Source: SIG710 sp045604985 (GTDB lineage Bacteria > Bacillota > Clostridia > Oscillospirales > CAG-272). From it: a stretch of DNA of 11,901 bases. Positions within the stretch are counted from its first letter, which is position 1; every line of letters starts with the position of its first letter. Positions 6,149 to 11,901 of this stretch are shown piece after piece. The notes under the pieces were generated by a model, which ran no database searches, was not told the DNA's origin, and saw only the letters and a program-made list of their open reading frames with translations. The DNA is taken from positions 1 to 11,901 of the forward strand of contig JAZUPD010000070.1 in NCBI GenBank assembly GCA_045604985.1, written 5' to 3'. The position numbers and the translations under genes were made by a program.

Positions 6149-6997
6149 TCAACTGATCTTTCTGGGATTAAGTATTGAAATTTCAATAAAAATTCCGCTT
6201 TCGTCCTCTTTTTTCTTGGAAGAAATATCAACTCCTGCATTTTTCACGACGTCGATTGCTCTGTCAAGCGTATTATAAAAGAGTCTGATATCCTTGATTA
6301 TCGGAATTTTTTTGCCCGACTTTTCGATGATGCAGTCCTTTTCTTCTAAAAGCTTATCAACATAAGTCTCGGTTGCGCTGACATTTAGATGTGACTTAAT
6401 AACCACCAAAATAGTTTTTTTTCGTTCCTCCGTGTCATTCAGCTTTAAAATTGCACGAGCGTGCCGCTCTGTCAGACGGTTTTCAAGTATCAAACGTTCT
6501 TCCTCGGCGCTGTAACGGAGCAAACGAAGCTTGTTCGCCACTGCGGATTGGCTCATTGAAAGTCTTTTAGCAACTTCATCCTGTGTGAGTTTAAAATCCT
6601 CTATAAGCCTTTTCATGGCTCTTGCCGTTTCAAAAATATTAAGATCCTCCCGAAGTAAATTTTCAATAAGAGCAAGCTCTGCAGATTTTTTATCGTCTGC
6701 CGTCATTATGATGCAGGGAACGCTTCTCATTCCGAGCAGCTTTGCGGCTCTGAAGCGTCTTTCGCCCGCAATGATCTCAAAAATCCGCTTTTCGTCACCC
6801 TCCGAAGCAATTCTCACGGTGATAGGCTGTAAAATACCATACCGCCTTATTGAGTCTGCAAGTCTTATGGTGGCATTGCTTTCAAAGCTTACTCTTGGCT
6901 GTGAGCGGTTAGGTCTGATGGCACAGATGTCAATATTTACCACCAAACCTTCGTCAAGGTCAGTTTTTTCATCGCACAAATTAAAATTTTTCGTCAT
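6149..6997 (-). CDS. noc: Nucleoid occlusion protein Noc (ParB-family paralogue), inverted
   Basis: This 282-residue ParB/Noc protein resembles B. subtilis Noc, which binds dispersed Noc sites and blocks division over the nucleoid. The N-domain holds the CTP-binding GERR (78-81) and ENLLRED (112-118). The helix-turn-helix spans about 137-161. At the positions that separate Noc from ParB it has Noc-type residues: Q150, K156, R161 (Lys in Noc) and R178 in TERHAR. A C-terminal dimerisation segment (about 240-276) also aligns with Noc. Two oddities: the first 20 residues are acidic rather than the basic amphipathic membrane-targeting helix of B. subtilis Noc, and the usual ENLQR reads ENLLR. An in-frame stop lies just upstream, and AAGGAAAGGA precedes ATG, so the start is firm. 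It is the only right-arm gene read toward dnaA, divergent from parA and convergent with rsmG. A second, non-Noc ParB paralogue is the alternative. Confidence 0.85.
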   Translation of the reverse strand: MTKNFNLCDEKTDLDEGLVVNIDICAIRPNRSQPRVSFESNATIRLADSIRRYGILQPITVRIASEGDEKRIFEIIAGERRFRAAKLLGMRSVPCIIMTADDKKSAELALIENLLREDLNIFETARAMKRLIEDFKLTQDEVAKRLSMSQSAVANKLRLLRYSAEEERLILENRLTERHARAILKLNDTEERKKTILVVIKSHLNVSATETYVDKLLEEKDCIIEKSGKKIPIIKDIRLFYNTLDRAIDVVKNAGVDISSKKKEDESGIFIEISILNPRKIS

Positions 6998-7043
6998 TTT
7001 AAATTAGTTCCTTTCCTTTTTTTCGTTACTGAAATTTTATCAC

Positions 7044-7063
7044 AGCTTTCCCGCCGAAAGGCT
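7044..7063. promoter_or_regulatory. GC-rich quasi-palindrome upstream of noc
   Basis: AGCTTTCCCGCCGAAAGGCT can fold as TTTC/GAAA and AGC/GCT arms with one extra G. It lies about 50 bases upstream of the noc start codon. It loosely resembles the Noc-binding palindrome ATTTCCCGGGAAAT (shared TTTCCCG and GAAA) but has an extra base in the centre. Autoregulation by Noc is possible; an ordinary leader hairpin is as likely. Confidence 0.25.
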
Positions 7064-7261
7064 CACATTTTGAGGGTAATTTTTCAATTTATTTATGATT
7101 ATTCTGCTTGAAAATGTTTAGCTTTGGCGGGTAATAGCCATTATTTTGGGAAATTGAATGAAAATATGATGCGCTTTTGTCTCTTTCGGGCGCAACTTAG
7201 GATAATTTATGAATGATTTTTTTAGAAATACAAAATAATTAAAAATATAGATAAAATGCTC

Positions 7262-7290
7262 TTGAAAAAAATGCCTTGAGGTGTTATAAT
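7262..7290 (+). promoter_or_regulatory. Sigma-A promoter of parAB with extended -10
   Basis: TTGAAA (7262-7267), a 17-base spacer and TATAAT (7285-7290) make a strong promoter. TGT before the -10 supplies the extended TGn element. Transcription should start near 7297, giving a leader of about 25 nt with the ribosome site GTGAGGA (7311-7317). It likely drives parA, parB and probably serS. Confidence 0.8.
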
Positions 7291-7316
7291 ATATAAAAGA
7301 AAAAAATGCCGTGAGG
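7264..7316 (+). repeat. 18-bp direct repeat flanking the parA -10, period 35 bp
   Basis: The units at 7264-7281 and 7299-7316 are each G, seven As, TGCC, one variable base (T or G), then TGAGG, identical at 17 of 18 positions. The first covers the end of the -35 and most of the spacer; the second forms the ribosome-binding site. This could be a small duplication or a pair of operator half-sites across the promoter. Confidence 0.6.
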
Positions 7317-7321
7317 AAAAA

Positions 7322-8083
7322 ATGGGAAATATAATAACATTTGCAAATCAGAAAGGCGGAGTTGGAAAAACAACCTCTGCAGTAAACGTTGCCGCATCCC
7401 TTGGTATCCTCGGAAAAAAGGTGCTTCTTGTTGACCTTGACCCCCAGGGAAATACCACGAGCGGAGTTGGCGTACCTAAGAAAAATCTCAAATATACCAC
7501 ATCCGAAATAATGCTGGACGGTGTTTCTGCCGCAGATGCGGTGATACAGACCAAATTTCAAAACCTCAGCGTTATCCCCACGAACATAAGCCTTGCAGGA
7601 AGTGAATTTGACCTTTTTCAGGTGGAAGAGGGCGAAAAATGCATGAAAAAAGCCCTTGACACTATAAAAGAAGACTATGATTATATAATAATTGACTGTC
7701 CTCCGTCTCTTGGAATGTTAACCATCAACGCCCTTGTAGCGGCAGACAGCGTGATAGTACCCATGCAGTGTGAATTTTATGCACTTGAAGGACTTTCACA
7801 GCTTATGATATCAATTGGAAAGATAAAGCAGAAGTTCAATCCGTCGCTTTTCGTCTGCGGAATACTTGTAACGATGTATAACGGAAGACTTATTCTTTCG
7901 ATGCAGGTCATTTCCGAGCTTAAAAAGCATTATGCGGACAAGCTTTTCAGAACTGCCGTTTCGAGAAATGTCCGTCTTTCCGAGGCACCGGGGTTCGGTA
8001 TGCCCGTATATTACCACGATAAGCTCTCAAAGGGAACGGGAGAATATCTTGAGGTGGCAAAAGAACTTATGGAAAGGATATAG
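7322..8083 (+). CDS. parA: Chromosome partitioning ATPase ParA (Soj)
   Basis: ParA/Soj is a deviant-Walker ATPase that dimerises with ATP, binds DNA non-specifically and works with ParB-parS to move sister origins; in B. subtilis it also regulates DnaA. The 253-residue protein matches Soj closely along its whole length. Seen are the deviant Walker A KGGVGKTT (11-18), Walker A' LVDLDPQGN (36-44) with D38 and D40, Walker B YIIIDCPPS (121-129) with D125, and RNVRLSEAP (215-223), which contains the arginines used for DNA binding in Soj. No N-terminal helix-turn-helix is present, as expected of chromosomal ParA. The start has GTGAGGA upstream. parB follows after seven bases, so the two are co-translated partners. 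The adjacent dnaA and parS sites suit a direct effect on initiation. Confidence 0.97.
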   Translation: MGNIITFANQKGGVGKTTSAVNVAASLGILGKKVLLVDLDPQGNTTSGVGVPKKNLKYTTSEIMLDGVSAADAVIQTKFQNLSVIPTNISLAGSEFDLFQVEEGEKCMKKALDTIKEDYDYIIIDCPPSLGMLTINALVAADSVIVPMQCEFYALEGLSQLMISIGKIKQKFNPSLFVCGILVTMYNGRLILSMQVISELKKHYADKLFRTAVSRNVRLSEAPGFGMPVYYHDKLSKGTGEYLEVAKELMERI

Positions 8084-8090
8084 GAAAAAT

Positions 8091-8984
8091 ATGGCAAGAA
8101 GAGCAGGGGGACTTGGCAGGGATATGTTTGATATCCTTGACGATAATAATACCTCGGGGGCGAGAAAGGAAAGAGTAACGACCCTTCGCATCTCGTCAAT
8201 TGAGCCGAGAAAAAATCAGCCCCGAAAAACATTTGAGGAGGAAAGCCTCACTCAGCTTGCGGAATCCATAAAGAAGCATGGAGTTCTGCAGCCGATAATA
8301 GTTAAAGAAAGCTCCCTTGATGGCTTTTATGAAATAATTGCGGGAGAGCGGCGCTGGAGAGCCTCAAAAATGGCAGGTCTTAGCGAAATTCCCGTAGTAA
8401 TCTTCGACGGAGACGAACTTAAGTCCGCTCAGGTGGCAATAATAGAGAATGTTCAAAGACAGGACCTTAACCCTCTTGAAGAAGCACTAGGCTATCGAGA
8501 CCTTATAGAAAGATTTGGTCTCACACAGGAGCAGGTGGCGTCTGAGGTCGGAAAAAGCAGACCGACCGTAACGAATATGATGAGACTTTTGGAGCTTCCC
8601 GATGAAGTTCTCGAAATGCTTCGAGACGGAAGACTCAGCACGGGCCATGCAAGAGCGATTCTTTCGCTCAAAAACGGCGAGGATATCATTTATCTTGCAA
8701 ATAAGGTCTATATGAGAGGGCTTTCGGTAAGAGAGACGGAGGCGGCGGTAAAAAGACTTAATTCGAAGAGCAAGCCAAAGGAAGAAAGTCCCTCAAAGGA
8801 AAGAGAACAGACAGAGATATACCTTCGTGAGCTTGAAAGAAAGAGTATGTCCCTACTTGGCAGAAGGATAAAAATTCATAACGACCCGAAAAAAAAGACG
8901 GTGGAGCTCACATATATTGATAACGGTGATCTTGAAGAGATTCTTCGCAAGCTATGCGGCGCAGATCTTTTTGACGATAATTAA
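8091..8984 (+). CDS. parB: Chromosome partitioning protein ParB (Spo0J)
   Basis: ParB is the CTP-dependent DNA clamp that loads at parS and recruits ParA and condensin. I place the start at 8091, giving 297 residues: it begins MARRAGGLGRDMF, the usual ParB N-terminus that contacts ParA, and lies seven bases after parA. The frame stays open upstream to 7932, but that part lies within parA and is not ParB-like. The CTP motifs are GERRWRA (85-91) and ENVQRQ (119-124). The helix-turn-helix (about 143-167) has the ParB-type R157 in KSRPTV, and TGHAR (184-188) has the ParB-type glycine, so it should recognise parS rather than Noc sites. A charged linker (about 224-245) leads to a C-terminal dimerisation domain (246-290). 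Cognate parS sites lie at 6098-6148. Confidence 0.96.
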   Translation: MARRAGGLGRDMFDILDDNNTSGARKERVTTLRISSIEPRKNQPRKTFEEESLTQLAESIKKHGVLQPIIVKESSLDGFYEIIAGERRWRASKMAGLSEIPVVIFDGDELKSAQVAIIENVQRQDLNPLEEALGYRDLIERFGLTQEQVASEVGKSRPTVTNMMRLLELPDEVLEMLRDGRLSTGHARAILSLKNGEDIIYLANKVYMRGLSVRETEAAVKRLNSKSKPKEESPSKEREQTEIYLRELERKSMSLLGRRIKIHNDPKKKTVELTYIDNGDLEEILRKLCGADLFDDN

Positions 8985-9012
8985 AACAGCAAAAAACGAG
9001 AGGTAATATAAA

Positions 9013-10284
9013 ATGCTTGATATCAGATTTATCAAAGAAAACACGGAATATGTTAAGGAAAGACTTAAGACAAGACAGAAGGATTACAGCGCAGAGATCG
9101 ACGAGCTGATAGTTCTCGATGGCGAAAGAAGAACTCTCATTGCCGACACAGAGGCAAAGAAGGCGGAGCAGAATAAGATCTCGAAGCAGGTGCCCATGAT
9201 GAAGAAGGAGGGGAAAGATGTTGCTCCCATCTTTGCGGAGATGAAGGTGCTTTCAGAGAAAGTAAAGGAAGAAACCGACAGGATCGACTCCATCGACGCA
9301 CGCATCCGAGATATTCTTCTCTCTATCCCCAATGTACCAAATGCAAGTGTTCAGACGGGAGCAGACGATAGCGACAATATAGAGCTTCGCCGAGTGGGTG
9401 AGCCAAGAAGATTTGATTTTGAGCCTAAGCCTCATTGGGATCTGGGCAAGGAGCTTGGAATACTCGACCCGGAGACTGCAGCAAAAGTGTCGGGACCCCG
9501 TTTTCATTTTTACCGCGGTCTCGGAGCAAGACTTGAGAGAGCCGTTATTTCCTATTATCTGGATACACATACAGAAAATGGATATACGGAAATATTCCCT
9601 CCCTTCATGGTAAACCGCGATTCTATGAGAGGAACAGGTCAGCTTCCTAAGTTTGAGGAGGACGCATTCAGAGTTGCTAACAACGATTGCTTCCTTATTC
9701 CCACGGCAGAAGTTCCCGTTACGAATATGCACAGAGACGAGATTCTCGACGGCGCAGATCTTCCCATCTCCTATTGTGCATATTCCGCATGCTTCAGAGC
9801 AGAGGCAGGAAGTGCTGGAAGAGACACAAGAGGTCTTATCCGTCAGCACCAGTTCAACAAGGTGGAATTGGTGAAATTTACTACACCGGAGACCTCCTAC
9901 GAGGAGCTTGAAAAGCTTACTAACGACGCAGAGAGAGTTCTTAAAGGTCTCGGACTTGCATATAGAGTCGTTTGCCTTTCCACAGGTGACCTTGGCTTCT
10001 CCAGCGCAAAGACGTATGATATCGAGGTATATATGCCTTCCTACGACAGATATGTTGAGATAAGCTCTTGTTCGGACTTTGAGGATTATCAGGCAAGAAG
10101 AGCCAACATCAAGTACAGACCGGCAGCCGGCGAAAAGCCCAGACTCGTGCATACCCTTAACGGCTCGGGCGTTGCTGTTGGAAGAACGGTGGCGGCTATT
10201 CTTGAAAATTATCAGAATGCCGACGGCTCTGTAACAGTTCCCGAGGCACTGCGTAAGTACATGGGTGTCGATGTAATCAAGTAA
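9013..10284 (+). CDS. serS: Seryl-tRNA synthetase
   Basis: SerRS is the class II aminoacyl-tRNA synthetase that charges tRNA-Ser (and tRNA-Sec where present) with serine. The 423 residues are standard. The N-terminal coiled-coil arm that holds the long variable arm of tRNA-Ser spans about 27-103. Motif 1 surrounds YTEIFPPFMV (191-200). TAE (231-233) contributes to serine binding. Motif 2 begins FRAEAGSAGRDTRG (261-274) and ends RQHQFNKVE (277-285). Motif 3 is GSGVAVGRTVAAILE (384-398). GAGAGG lies about nine bases before ATG. Only 28 bp separate it from parB, leaving no room for a T-box riboswitch there, so it is probably transcribed with parAB. serS near parAB is a recurring Clostridia arrangement from memory. 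Confidence 0.97.
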   Translation: MLDIRFIKENTEYVKERLKTRQKDYSAEIDELIVLDGERRTLIADTEAKKAEQNKISKQVPMMKKEGKDVAPIFAEMKVLSEKVKEETDRIDSIDARIRDILLSIPNVPNASVQTGADDSDNIELRRVGEPRRFDFEPKPHWDLGKELGILDPETAAKVSGPRFHFYRGLGARLERAVISYYLDTHTENGYTEIFPPFMVNRDSMRGTGQLPKFEEDAFRVANNDCFLIPTAEVPVTNMHRDEILDGADLPISYCAYSACFRAEAGSAGRDTRGLIRQHQFNKVELVKFTTPETSYEELEKLTNDAERVLKGLGLAYRVVCLSTGDLGFSSAKTYDIEVYMPSYDRYVEISSCSDFEDYQARRANIKYRPAAGEKPRLVHTLNGSGVAVGRTVAAILENYQNADGSVTVPEALRKYMGVDVIK

Positions 10285-10301
10285 TCCAAAAGAGGGCGGA
10301 G

Positions 10302-10877
10302 ATGTCAGGAATAAAAGAATTTTTTATCGAGCTTTTATATGGCGGCTCGGATATGCAATATGAAAATTTCTCCTTTGGAAGCAATATCGTAACGTACCGC
10401 ATGATGATTCTTGCCATAATGCTTGGAATTATAATAGCGGCAACGGTAGCTTTTTATAAAAGAAAAGTGCCGGGAAAGATGGTGATAGCCCTTTCGGCGT
10501 CGGGTGCAAACTGCCCCGAAAAGGCAAAGACTCTCAAAGAGCTTGGACTTTCGGATAAAAAAGGCATAATTTATTCACTGAGAAGCGGGACTCTTGGCAG
10601 AATGCTTTATTCTGCGGAAAAGAATGCGTATAATGAGAAAATGAAGGCTGAGCTTGAGAGCGAAAAAAAGGTCAGAATAGTGCCTTATCGGCCGAATCCC
10701 TCGACGGACAGATATTATATACCGAGAGATAGGGAAAAGGAGATGGTAAAGCTCTTTTCCGAAAAGGGAAGCGGACTTTTCAGCTATATTTTGACAGTTG
10801 TCGTCTGCATCATCACGGCTGCAATAGCTTTTGCACTTGTGCCATGGTTTTTGAGCTTTATTGACGGCTTAATGTAA
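10302..10877 (+). CDS. Unrecognised two-helix membrane protein
   Basis: I do not recognise a family. The protein has 191 residues. Two hydrophobic helices lie at about 34-52 and 160-182. The 107-residue stretch between them is polar and charged, opens with KRKVPGK, and contains KAKTLKELGLSDKKG, a Lys/Glu-rich helix (about 105-124) and DRYYIPRDREKE (136-147). Positive charges beside both helices on the loop side predict that the loop is cytoplasmic and both ends are outside. There is no signal peptide and no catalytic motif. It starts 17 bp after serS with an AGAGGGCGGAG ribosome site and precedes the MORN gene by 26 bp, so all three are likely one transcript. Coding is supported by codon usage like its neighbours and clean spacing. 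An envelope role is only a guess. Confidence 0.8.
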   Translation: MSGIKEFFIELLYGGSDMQYENFSFGSNIVTYRMMILAIMLGIIIAATVAFYKRKVPGKMVIALSASGANCPEKAKTLKELGLSDKKGIIYSLRSGTLGRMLYSAEKNAYNEKMKAELESEKKVRIVPYRPNPSTDRYYIPRDREKEMVKLFSEKGSGLFSYILTVVVCIITAAIAFALVPWFLSFIDGLM

Positions 10878-10903
10878 AAATTTATGAATAACGGAGATGA
10901 AAA

Positions 10904-11764
10904 ATGAACAGAGGAGAAAAGACCGTAAGTGCATCAAGGCGCATACCGAGAAATCGCATGAGAACGGGTAAGAGAATACTGATAATATTCATAATAGCCC
11001 TTGTTTTTGCGGCGGTTATAATCGGAGCACTCTTCGTCAGCGGAATAAAGCTGATAAGAGAAGAGGCGGCGGACGGCGGAGAGATAAAGTTTTTCGGCAT
11101 GACGGTAAATGGCGAGCCATATAGCGGAACGGTATATTATCCGAGCGGACTCAACGCAAAACTGGATAAAAAGAACAACACTCTCACTTATTCCGACGGC
11201 TCTGTATATAAGGGAGAGATAGCAAATCTTCTCCGAGACGGCGAGGGAGAGATGACATACGCCGGCGGCGACACGTATACGGGCGATTTTGACGGCGATC
11301 TTATTACGGGAAGCGGAAAATTCACCTTTGCAAATGGAGATAGCTATGAGGGCGAGCTTGTTTCGGGGCTGAAAAGCGGATATGGAACTTATAAATGGGC
11401 AGACGGCTCATATTATACTGGACTTTTCAAGGACGATCAACGCAACGGAGCGGGATTTTCCTATTGGTCAGACGGTTCAAGCTATGACGGAACATATCTT
11501 GGTGGCATGAAGAACGGAAGCGGTACATTCACTTTTGCAAACGGTGATATTTATACGGGTGAATACGAAAACGACCAGAGAAGCGGCTACGGAACTTACA
11601 GCTGGGCGAACGGCGAGAGTTATACGGGTCATTTTAAGGACAACACGCTGAATGGCGAGGGAACATACACTTGGGCTTCTGGAAGGACCTACACGGGACT
11701 TTTCGAGAACGGAAAAATGGTTGCAAACGAGAGTGGAGACGATGTTTCAAAGCCTGAGGAATAA
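10904..11764 (+). CDS. Membrane-anchored MORN-repeat protein
   Basis: The protein has 286 residues. An Arg/Lys-rich tail (1-23) precedes one transmembrane helix (about 24-46), which predicts an inside N-terminus and an outside C-terminus with no cleavage site. After a short linker (47-99) come seven full MORN repeats and part of an eighth (100-271). Each is 23 residues with the pattern xxYxGxF...GxGxxxxxxG; the tyrosines fall at 102, 125, 148, 171, 194, 217, 240 and 263, exactly 23 apart. The tail is acidic (272-286). MORN repeats form an elongated beta-hairpin stack and in other proteins bind lipids or partners; no enzyme domain is present, so function cannot be read. A CGGAGA ribosome site lies upstream. 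It ends the serS transcript, with a strong terminator just after it. Surface or peptidoglycan contact is an inference from topology. Confidence 0.88.
   Translation: MNRGEKTVSASRRIPRNRMRTGKRILIIFIIALVFAAVIIGALFVSGIKLIREEAADGGEIKFFGMTVNGEPYSGTVYYPSGLNAKLDKKNNTLTYSDGSVYKGEIANLLRDGEGEMTYAGGDTYTGDFDGDLITGSGKFTFANGDSYEGELVSGLKSGYGTYKWADGSYYTGLFKDDQRNGAGFSYWSDGSSYDGTYLGGMKNGSGTFTFANGDIYTGEYENDQRSGYGTYSWANGESYTGHFKDNTLNGEGTYTWASGRTYTGLFENGKMVANESGDDVSKPEE
11201..11716 (+). repeat. MORN tandem repeats, 69-bp period, eight units
   Basis: This is the DNA encoding residues 100-271 of the MORN protein: seven complete 69-bp units and a partial eighth. The protein repeats keep their register without insertions, while DNA copies have diverged noticeably, so this is an old array maintained at protein level rather than a fresh DNA expansion. 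Such arrays can gain or lose units by recombination. Confidence 0.85.
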
Positions 11765-11778
11765 TAATTCATGATATG

Positions 11779-11810
11779 AAGACAAGGCTTCAAGCCTTGT
11801 CTTTTTATTT
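11779..11810 (+). terminator. Intrinsic terminator after the MORN gene
   Basis: GACAAGGC (11781-11788) and GCCTTGTC (11794-11801) pair around TTCAA, with extra A-T pairs below, and are followed by TTTTTATTT. It is a compact GC-rich hairpin plus U-run 14 bases after the stop codon, a strong end to the parA-to-MORN transcription unit. Confidence 0.92.
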
Positions 11811-11840
11811 ACGCAGGTTTGCGGATTTTTTAGAATAAAA

Positions 11841-11901
11841 GGGGGAGTCGGAGTGGCTATGCGGGGGATTTAGGTTGATTGGGAAGTCGGATCGTAGCCA
11901 T
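11841..11901. repeat. G-rich repeat/hairpin element at the window end, unclassified
   Basis: TGGCTATG (11854-11861) can pair with CGTAGCCA (11893-11900), with one G-T wobble. A nine-base direct repeat, G(G/A)AGTCGGA, occurs at 11844-11852 and 11883-11891. The composition is much richer in G than in the rest of the window, and there is no open frame of any length. It may be one edge of an interspersed repeat or MITE-like element, cut by the window end. Confidence 0.35.

Larger units (their letters stand above)
6998..7321. other. noc-parA divergent intergenic region
   Basis: This 324-bp region has no coding potential that I trust. The right end (7262-7316) carries the parA promoter and an 18-bp direct repeat. 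Near noc there is a GC-rich quasi-palindrome (7044-7063). A short inverted pair TGCGC/GCGCA lies around 7169-7193. No convincing sigma-A promoter for noc was found on the minus strand; a poor -10-like GATAAA lies near 7036-7041. The rest is AT-rich with no recognisable tRNA or riboswitch. Confidence 0.5.

Noticed and set aside
7141..7154. TTTTGGGAAAT as a Noc-binding site
   Set aside because: Only the right half (GGGAAAT) fits; the left half has none of the expected CCC.
7118..7561. 147-codon minus-strand open frame spanning the noc-parA region and the start of parA
   Set aside because: It overlaps the parA promoter and coding start, is Phe/Tyr/Cys-rich as expected from AT-rich antisense DNA, and has no known motif.
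7932..8090. 53-codon upstream extension of the parB frame
   Set aside because: It lies inside parA in another frame, is not ParB-like, and the start at 8091 gives the typical ParB N-terminus directly after parA.
8985..9012. T-box or other leader controlling serS
   Set aside because: Only 28 bp separate parB from serS, far too short for a T-box, and no hairpin is present.
9253..10152. Long open frame (299 codons) on the minus strand antisense to serS
   Set aside because: The product is Cys/Ser-rich low-quality sequence with no motif, and it lies wholly within a well-conserved serS; it is a shadow of codon bias.

Overview
The window is the chromosomal replication-origin neighbourhood of a Bacillota bacterium, most likely class Clostridia (an Oscillospirales-like gut lineage is my guess). 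The pointers are moderately AT-rich DNA, purine-rich Shine-Dalgarno sites, a dnaA with typical low-GC Gram-positive features, both a ParB and a Noc homologue, perfect parS palindromes, and serS just downstream of parAB, an arrangement I recall from Clostridia. No phage, transposase, CRISPR, rRNA or tRNA gene was seen.

Layout: positions 1-154 are an AT-rich strip downstream of dnaA with DnaA-box-like sites and three abutting 11-bp repeats. dnaA (155-1537) lies on the minus strand. Positions 1538-1910 are a divergent intergenic region with outward-facing sigma-A promoters for dnaA and rarA and DnaA-box-like sites; this is the best origin candidate, possibly acting together with 1-154. Reading away from dnaA on the plus strand come rarA (1911-3146), mnmG (3182-5104) and rsmG (5207-5959). 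A short convergent intergenic region (5960-6148) carries a 13-bp inverted repeat and two parS sites. noc (6149-6997) is on the minus strand, so it runs against the other genes of this arm. A 324-bp divergent region (6998-7321) carries the parA promoter. Then follow parA (7322-8083), parB (8091-8984), serS (9013-10284), an unrecognised two-helix membrane protein (10302-10877) and a membrane-anchored MORN-repeat protein (10904-11764), closed by a strong intrinsic terminator. The last ~90 bases hold no gene but contain an unexplained G-rich repeat/hairpin.

How it fits together: DnaA starts replication; RarA acts at stalled forks; ParA, ParB and parS segregate and organise the newly copied origin; Noc links chromosome position to cell division. 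MnmG and RsmG modify tRNA and 16S rRNA and are classic origin-linked genes, and SerRS charges tRNA-Ser. The content is mostly conserved housekeeping. Its arrangement departs from the Bacillus subtilis pattern in two ways: the rpmH-rnpA-yidC-jag-mnmE block is absent from beside dnaA, with rarA in its place, and noc is flipped. I see no convincing new defence or mobile system. The more original observations are regulatory (repeats at the parA promoter, 11-mers by dnaA, paired parS) plus two uncharacterised envelope proteins.
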